A stretch of 64,000 bases of DNA from Marinobacter sp. Arc7-DN-1 (lineage in GTDB: Bacteria; Pseudomonadota; Gammaproteobacteria; Pseudomonadales; Oleiphilaceae): contig NZ_CP031848.1 in the NCBI RefSeq assembly GCF_003441595.1, positions 2,728,001 through 2,792,000 of the forward strand, written 5' to 3'. Each line of letters starts with the position of its first letter. The first letter of the stretch is position 1. This document shows positions 59,545-64,000 of this stretch, piece after piece. Made by a program: the position numbers and the translations under genes. The notes under the pieces are model-generated. The model was not told the DNA's origin, did no database searches, and worked only from the letters and a program-made list of their open reading frames with translations.

Positions 59545-60456
59545 TTAACTCTTCAGGCTGTTGAGTGCGGCCGCAACGACGTTGATCTGATTGCGCAGCC
59601 ACTTATGGGCAGGGTCGTTCTGGTTGCGGCGGTGCCAGAGCATCAGCAGGGTAAAGGGTTTGAAATCAAAGGGCAGGGGCACCCAGGCGAAGTCGCGGAG
59701 TAAGTGTTTGCTCATGCCTTGCGGGGCTGTGGCCAGCATGTCAGTACCACGGAGGAACTCGGGGAGGCCAGAGAAGTTGGAGACCGTCACCACGTTACGG
59801 CGGATCAGGCCCCGGGTGTCGAGCGATGTTTCCAGGCTCGGTTTCTCGCCGGTGGCGAACAGCAGGGCGATGTGGTCGGCCTTCAGGTAATCCGCCAGAT
59901 CCGCCGGAGGCTCCCGGTGCGCCGGGTCGTAGAACACCACCATGCGGTCCGCCATCAGGCCCCGTTGCATAATGTCCGTGGCTTCCGGGGCGTGGGGCGA
60001 GAGGATCAGATCACAAACGTCCTTCCGGAGCATATCCGCCCTTGGAATACCCGACGGAATGACCTGCAGGCGGATACCGGGAGCCTCCCGGCGCAGGGTG
60101 CGCACGAGGCCCGGCAACAGCAGGTCGCGCTGGTAATCGTTGGCAGCGATCGTGAAGGTGAACTCCGCGGTGGCGGGGCTGAAGGGCGGGCCGGCGGACA
60201 GGGACTGGAGGTCGTCCAGAATCTGGCGCACGTGGGGGCCGGCCTGGAGTGCATACCGCGTCGGGGCGATGCCCCGCCCGGATTTGACGAACAGCGGATC
60301 GCCGAGGGCGTGGCGGAGGCGCTCAAGCGTGTGGCTCACCGCGGACTGGGTGACGCCCAGCCGCACTGCGGCACGGGAGACACTGCCCTCGTCCAGCACA
60401 GCCAGGAAAGTGCTCAGGGCACGGAAGTCCAGGTTCAATGTATCAATTGGATTCAT
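59545..60456 (-). CDS. LysR-family transcriptional regulator
   Basis: The 303-residue protein has the LysR winged helix (LDFRALSTFLAVLDEGSVSRAAVRLGVTQSAVSHTLERLRHALGDPLFVKSGRG) and a NodD/LinR-like effector domain beginning FTFTIAANDYQRDLLLPGLV. It is divergent from the haloacid-dehalogenase-type gene, with a symmetric site between them. That gene, or the downstream Bcr-type transporter gene, is the likely target. Confidence 0.9.
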   Translation of the reverse strand: MNPIDTLNLDFRALSTFLAVLDEGSVSRAAVRLGVTQSAVSHTLERLRHALGDPLFVKSGRGIAPTRYALQAGPHVRQILDDLQSLSAGPPFSPATAEFTFTIAANDYQRDLLLPGLVRTLRREAPGIRLQVIPSGIPRADMLRKDVCDLILSPHAPEATDIMQRGLMADRMVVFYDPAHREPPADLADYLKADHIALLFATGEKPSLETSLDTRGLIRRNVVTVSNFSGLPEFLRGTDMLATAPQGMSKHLLRDFAWVPLPFDFKPFTLLMLWHRRNQNDPAHKWLRNQINVVAAALNSLKS

Positions 60457-60545
60457 GAATGGCAGTGTAACCCGATACCAGCAGGTGGTGCCACGGTGGG
60501 TCTGCGTTCCTGTCTGTTCGTGTTGAGTGATCGTTCAAATCCCGA

Positions 60546-60561
60546 TACTGTGGTTTCAGTA
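60546..60561. promoter_or_regulatory. Candidate LysR operator
   Basis: TACTG-TGGTTT-CAGTA is a symmetric site of the T-N11-A class, 39-54 bp before the dehalogenase-type gene start in the divergent region. Support is from symmetry and position only. Confidence 0.4.
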
Positions 60562-60599
60562 CACGATCCCAATACCCGTCCGGATGAGGAGTTCCACCG

Positions 60600-61277
60600 A
60601 TGACCATGACTCTTGCTTTTGATGTCTACGGAACCCTGGTCGACCCCATGGGCATGTCCCGCCTGCTGGCGGAAGATGCCGGAGACAAAGCCGAAGCAGT
60701 CGCTGCGCTCTGGCGCGAGAAGCAACTGGAGTTCTCGTTCCGGAAGGGCCTGATGAAGGTGTATGAGGATTTTGGCGTGTGCACCCGCCAGGCCCTGCGC
60801 TATGCCATGGCGGCCCACAAATTGCCGTTAACCGAAGAACGTGAGAACGCCCTGATGGCGGCGTATCTCTCACTGCCCGCTTTTGACGATTCGTTGCCGG
60901 CACTGGAAAGCCTGAAGGGGCAGTATCCGTTGTTTGCGTTTTCCAATGGCAGCTACCCGGCCCTTGAGAAAGTGCTAGGGCACAATAACCTGCTTGATCA
61001 GTTTGAAGGCCTTGTCTCCGTCGACGACATCAAAAGCTTTAAACCCGACCCCGCTGTGTATACTCATGCGCGGCGTGTGACCGGAGCTTGGGAGAAACCT
61101 CTCTGTCTCGTTTCCAGTAACGCATGGGATGTCATTGGTGCGAGGGCGTCTGGTTTGTTGGCAATCTGGGTGAAAAGGGATCCTGATAAAGTATTCGAAG
61201 ATTGGGGTATTGAACCTTCGGCGGTGATAAGCAGTCTTTTGGAACTACCATCAGCGCTACGAAACCTTAAAAGCTAG
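60600..61277 (+). CDS. HAD-superfamily type II (haloacid dehalogenase-like) hydrolase
   Basis: A 225-residue HAD protein of the L-2-haloacid dehalogenase type. The nucleophile Asp is in FDVYGTLVDP, Ser/Asn in AFSNGSYPAL, Lys in IKSFKPDPAVY and the acidic end motif in VSSNAWDVIGARASG. These match the haloacid dehalogenase group, but many members are simple phosphatases. The 3' third is less GC-rich than its neighbours. GAGGAG precedes the ATG. Confidence 0.85.
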   Translation: MTMTLAFDVYGTLVDPMGMSRLLAEDAGDKAEAVAALWREKQLEFSFRKGLMKVYEDFGVCTRQALRYAMAAHKLPLTEERENALMAAYLSLPAFDDSLPALESLKGQYPLFAFSNGSYPALEKVLGHNNLLDQFEGLVSVDDIKSFKPDPAVYTHARRVTGAWEKPLCLVSSNAWDVIGARASGLLAIWVKRDPDKVFEDWGIEPSAVISSLLELPSALRNLKS

Positions 61278-61292
61278 CGGAGGCGGGTGTTG

Positions 61293-61382
61293 GGTCAGGC
61301 TGTCCAAAACTGTGCGGAGCCATGGATGGCAGTGCCGAGCCCCCAGGGATGGGTTCACGGCGTGCCTGGCAAAGGCCTGCCC
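61293..61382 (+). repeat. Variable-arm palindrome family, copy F (decayed, second core type)
   Basis: The left arm (61293-61310) ends with TGTCCAAAAC as in B and D. The 53-bp core (61311-61363) aligns with copy C and has the hairpins GCCATGGATGGC and CCCAGGGATGGG. The right arm (about 61364-61382) pairs only partly with the left, so the stem has decayed or recombined. It begins 15 bp after the HAD stop. Confidence 0.7.
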
Positions 61383-61557
61383 ACTGACCGCCGGACTCCT
61401 GGCCTCGCAGGCTGATTATCCATGGTGATGAACAAAGCACCATGGCATTACGGTCACATCCGGTGGGCAAACCGGTCACTTCCGGCCACTGCCCAATCCC
61501 GCCTCTGGTTGATATGATTACACCCCACTGGAAACAACCACCAAAAACAGGACTGCC

Positions 61558-62451
61558 ATGCTCAGCTTCCTCCCCGCCCCCGTTATCGGCGTACTTAACT
61601 CCATCCTGCTGGGACTCAACACCCTGTTCTGGTGCATCCTGCTTTACATCCCGGCCATCCTGAAACTGATCATCCCCATCAAGGGCTTCCGGATCCTGTG
61701 CACCAAAGCCATCATCTGGGTCGCCGAAGCCTGGGTCGCCTGTAACACGGGCTGGATGAAGCTGACCCACAAAACCAAATGGGAAGTGAAAGGCGCCGAA
61801 AACCTCAAACGGGAAAGCTGGTACCTGGTGCTGGCCAATCACCAGAGCTGGGTTGATATCTTCGCCATGCAGCGGGTCTTCAATCACCGGGCGCCATTCC
61901 TGAAATTTTTCCTCAAGCAGCAACTGATCTGGGTGCCGGTTATCGGCCTGGCCTGGTGGGGGCTGGACTTCCCGTTTATGAAGCGATACACCCGCGAGTA
62001 TCTGATCAAACACCCTGAAAAACGGGGCGAAGATCTCAAGGCGACCCGCCGGGCCTGTGAGCAGTTCCGACATACCCCGGTCAGCGTCATGAACTTCGTG
62101 GAAGGCACCCGGTTTACCCAGGCCAAGCACGACAAGCAGAAGTCCCACTACACCCACCTGCTTACCCCCAAGGCCGGCGGTGCCGCCTTCGTGCTGGACG
62201 CCATGGGCGACTCGATTCAGACCCTGGTGGATGTCACCATCGCCTACCCGGGTGGCGCGCCGACCTTCTGGGAGTTTATCTGCGGCCGGGTGAGCGAAGT
62301 CAAAATGGAAATCCACACCGTCGACATCCCGGAGCACCTGAAAGGCCGGGACTATTCAACGGATGCCGAGCACCGCCGGAATGTGAAAAACTGGCTGCGG
62401 GATCAGTGGCGGGCGAAAGATGAGCGGCTGGAGCGAATGCTGGCCCAATAA
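61558..62451 (+). CDS. PlsC-like acyltransferase (YihG type)
   Basis: A 297-residue membrane-associated acyltransferase. It has an N-terminal hydrophobic anchor (about 10-40), the HX4D motif in LANHQSWVDIFAMQ, PFLKFFLKQQLIWVPVIGLAWWGLDFPFM and VMNFVEGTRFT. This matches the lysophospholipid/1-acylglycerol-3-phosphate acyltransferase group of the YihG type. It acylates lysophosphatidic acid or another lysolipid at the inner membrane. It converges on the RNase II-family gene. Confidence 0.88.
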   Translation: MLSFLPAPVIGVLNSILLGLNTLFWCILLYIPAILKLIIPIKGFRILCTKAIIWVAEAWVACNTGWMKLTHKTKWEVKGAENLKRESWYLVLANHQSWVDIFAMQRVFNHRAPFLKFFLKQQLIWVPVIGLAWWGLDFPFMKRYTREYLIKHPEKRGEDLKATRRACEQFRHTPVSVMNFVEGTRFTQAKHDKQKSHYTHLLTPKAGGAAFVLDAMGDSIQTLVDVTIAYPGGAPTFWEFICGRVSEVKMEIHTVDIPEHLKGRDYSTDAEHRRNVKNWLRDQWRAKDERLERMLAQ

Positions 62452-62527
62452 TAACACCGGCGGAGGGTGTCAGCTCTTGCTTTCGTCCTCCTCAATCTCA
62501 TCCGGATGCGCCTGCCACTGCGGTTTT

Positions 62528-64000
62528 TCAACCGTTGGCGGAGCCGTTCCCGGTTGGGATTTCTTCGGCTGCGACCAGCTTGAAATTGATCTGTCTGCGC
62601 TCCTCATCCACGCCGGAAAAACTCACGGTTACGGGCTGCTCCAGCTGGAAGATGCGACCGTTCTTGTTGTGGATCAGGCGGAGGGTGACCGGATCAAAGC
62701 CGTATTTACCCTCCAGATCCTTGCAGCTGACAAAGCCTTCCAGTCCGTTTGCGTCCAGGCGCACAAAGAATCCGGCTGGCACGGTGCGGCTGATGACACC
62801 GGCCATGGGCTCGTCGCCCAGGGTTTTGGCAAAGTCGCTCTTGAGCCAGGCTTCCAGGCTGTTTGCGGCCTGGCGGGCGCGGATCTGGGCAGCCTGCAGG
62901 GCCTCCAGCTGATCCACGGTCAGAGCCTTCATGGGTATATCCCAGAGAGCGGCCTTGATCAGCCGGTGCACATAGAAATCGGAGAACTTGCGCAGCGGTG
63001 ACGTGAAGGTGGTGTAGGCCTCCAGTCCCATGCCGTGGTGGGGCTCGGGCCTGAAGCCCAGCTCGGCCCTCGCCAGCTGCCTTGAAAGGATGGCCTTGAC
63101 CGGCACCTCCGCTTCCAGTGCGTCGGTTTCCTTCATCAGGGTCCTGAAGCCGTCAGCCTGATGGGCGTCCACTCCGGAAAGGTGCGGTGCATGGCTGTCG
63201 ATCAGCGCCCGGATGTTGTCGGCGCGATCATCCCGCAGGCCGGGATGCCGGATGAACAGGCCGTCAGTCTGGCGAGTGAGGAAATCGGCGGCGCAGCGGT
63301 TGGCGGCGACCATGCATTCCTCTACCAGACGATGGGCCTCGTTCTGCACGGACGGCTCAATCAGGCGGATGCGTTTGTTCTCATCCAGCCGTAACCGGAA
63401 TTCCGGCCGGTCACCGCTGAGCAGTGCATGCTCGCTGCGCCATTTTCTGAGGGCGGTAGCCGCCTGATGCAGCTGGTCCAGGCTGTTGCCTACGGCATCC
63501 GGCAGGGCCTTGATGTCATCGTCTATCCGGCCTTCGATCAGGTTGGAGACCAGCTCGTAACTGAGCTTGCCTTTGGACTGAATCACCGCCTGGTGAAAGC
63601 TGTAGTCGCCCAGGCTGCCATCATTATTCACCTGCAGGTCGCAGACCAGCGCCAGACGTCTCGCCTCCGGCATCAGGGAACACAGGCGGGTACTGATACT
63701 GTCCGGCAGCATCGGCAATGGCTCGCCGGGGAAGTAGATGGCGGTGGCCCGGTTGAACGCCTCCTGCTCGGCCGGGCTGTCCGGTTCAATCACCGCGGTC
63801 GGGTCGGCAATGGCGATGGACAGAGCCCAGCCGGTGGCATTGGGCTCGGCCAGCAGGGCGTCGTCCATGTCCTGGGTGCCCGGACTGTCGATGGTGACAT
63901 AGGCGCGGTCTGTGCGGTCTTCCCGCCCGGCTTTCCGGGATTCGATATCGCGGTCACTCAGGCTGTCGGCCTGCTTCTGTACGGCGTCCGGCCAGGTGTC
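62528..64000 (-). CDS. RNase II-family (RNB domain) exoribonuclease, 5' truncated
   Basis: The frame is open through the right edge, so the gene begins outside the window; the last 490 codons are present. It has the RNB catalytic region (IDSPGTQDMDDAL with its Asp cluster), AANRCAADFLTRQTDGLFIRHPG, PEPHHGMGLEAYTTFTSPLRKFSDFYVHRLIKA and a C-terminal S1 domain. RNase II-type enzymes degrade RNA 3' to 5'. The N-terminal cold-shock domains are not visible, so RNase II and RNase R cannot be told apart. After the stop, the +1 frame stays open for 22 more codons with protein-like composition (see findings). Confidence 0.88.
   Translation of the reverse strand, partial: DTWPDAVQKQADSLSDRDIESRKAGREDRTDRAYVTIDSPGTQDMDDALLAEPNATGWALSIAIADPTAVIEPDSPAEQEAFNRATAIYFPGEPLPMLPDSISTRLCSLMPEARRLALVCDLQVNNDGSLGDYSFHQAVIQSKGKLSYELVSNLIEGRIDDDIKALPDAVGNSLDQLHQAATALRKWRSEHALLSGDRPEFRLRLDENKRIRLIEPSVQNEAHRLVEECMVAANRCAADFLTRQTDGLFIRHPGLRDDRADNIRALIDSHAPHLSGVDAHQADGFRTLMKETDALEAEVPVKAILSRQLARAELGFRPEPHHGMGLEAYTTFTSPLRKFSDFYVHRLIKAALWDIPMKALTVDQLEALQAAQIRARQAANSLEAWLKSDFAKTLGDEPMAGVISRTVPAGFFVRLDANGLEGFVSCKDLEGKYGFDPVTLRLIHNKNGRIFQLEQPVTVSFSGVDEERRQINFKLVAAEEIPTGNGSANG

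Noticed and set aside
1..64000. tRNA or rRNA genes and a prophage
   Set aside because: I saw no tRNA-like cloverleaf, no rRNA sequence and no phage structural or integrase proteins.

Overview
The window looks like chromosome of a marine gammaproteobacterium, most likely Marinobacter or a close relative. This is inferred from protein content: OmpW, an 833-residue FadE, an AlmA-like flavin monooxygenase, DUF3581, fused PntA/PntB, and several EamA and LysR genes at moderately high G+C. I see no rRNA, tRNA, CRISPR array, prophage or intact transposase gene. Nearly all of it is ordinary housekeeping and accessory metabolism. The unusual material is in the intergenic DNA.

Layout. 1-6.7 kb: the 5' part of a molybdopterin oxidoreductase, a lipoprotein/OmpA pair, a Glu/Leu-type dehydrogenase, a shortened MocR-type regulator divergent from an FMN azoreductase, and an exported DJ-1/PfpI protein. 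6.7-15 kb: an MgtE transporter, a membrane GGDEF-EAL protein, and a peroxide-defence block (ahpC, a Prx5-type peroxiredoxin plus DUF3581 gene on the other strand, and ahpF). 15-24 kb: a sugar-type binding protein, a transglutaminase-like protein, an FAD oxidoreductase coupled to a SpoU methyltransferase, rlmE, a nitronate monooxygenase with a 43-residue partner, an AlmA-like monooxygenase, DUF302, and an Lgt-like/TlpA fusion. 24-34 kb: a 177-bp palindromic MITE-like element, an RhlE helicase, OmpW, an HxlR/old yellow enzyme pair, pntAB, MarC and ChaC. 34.6-44.2 kb: an EamA/LysR pair, then two ABC operons on the minus strand. The first is a Liv-type operon ending in an ornithine-cyclodeaminase-family gene; the second is a sulfonate/nitrate-type importer. 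44.3-64 kb: fadE, a UbiA-family prenyltransferase, an AEC carrier, a PatB-type aminotransferase, an EamA gene overlapping a two-repeat exported protein, a deacylase-like protein, a NUDIX-metallo-beta-lactamase fusion, a thioesterase, MATE, tpx, a Bcr/CflA transporter, LysR/HAD, an acyltransferase and a truncated RNase II-family gene.

The most interesting signal is a family of six intergenic palindromes of about 90-114 bp (34702-34805, 55067-55178, 57188-57300, 57931-58044, 59343-59454 and a decayed one at 61293-61382). Each has 25-30 bp inverted arms whose outer sequence is different at every locus, yet the two arms within a copy match perfectly or almost so. Between the arms is a conserved 53-58 bp core that can fold into two small hairpins with NGGA loops, whose stems covary between copies. 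Five of the six lie 38-87 bp upstream of a minus-strand start codon. A conserved core inside locus-specific perfect arms is not the layout of an ordinary IS, MITE, REP or attC site. I could not compare it with any database.

Other repeats matter at gene ends. A 23-bp end of the 177-bp element supplies the stop codons of two convergent genes at 35.8 kb, and a 30-bp hairpin supplies the stop codon of the MATE gene at 55.8 kb.
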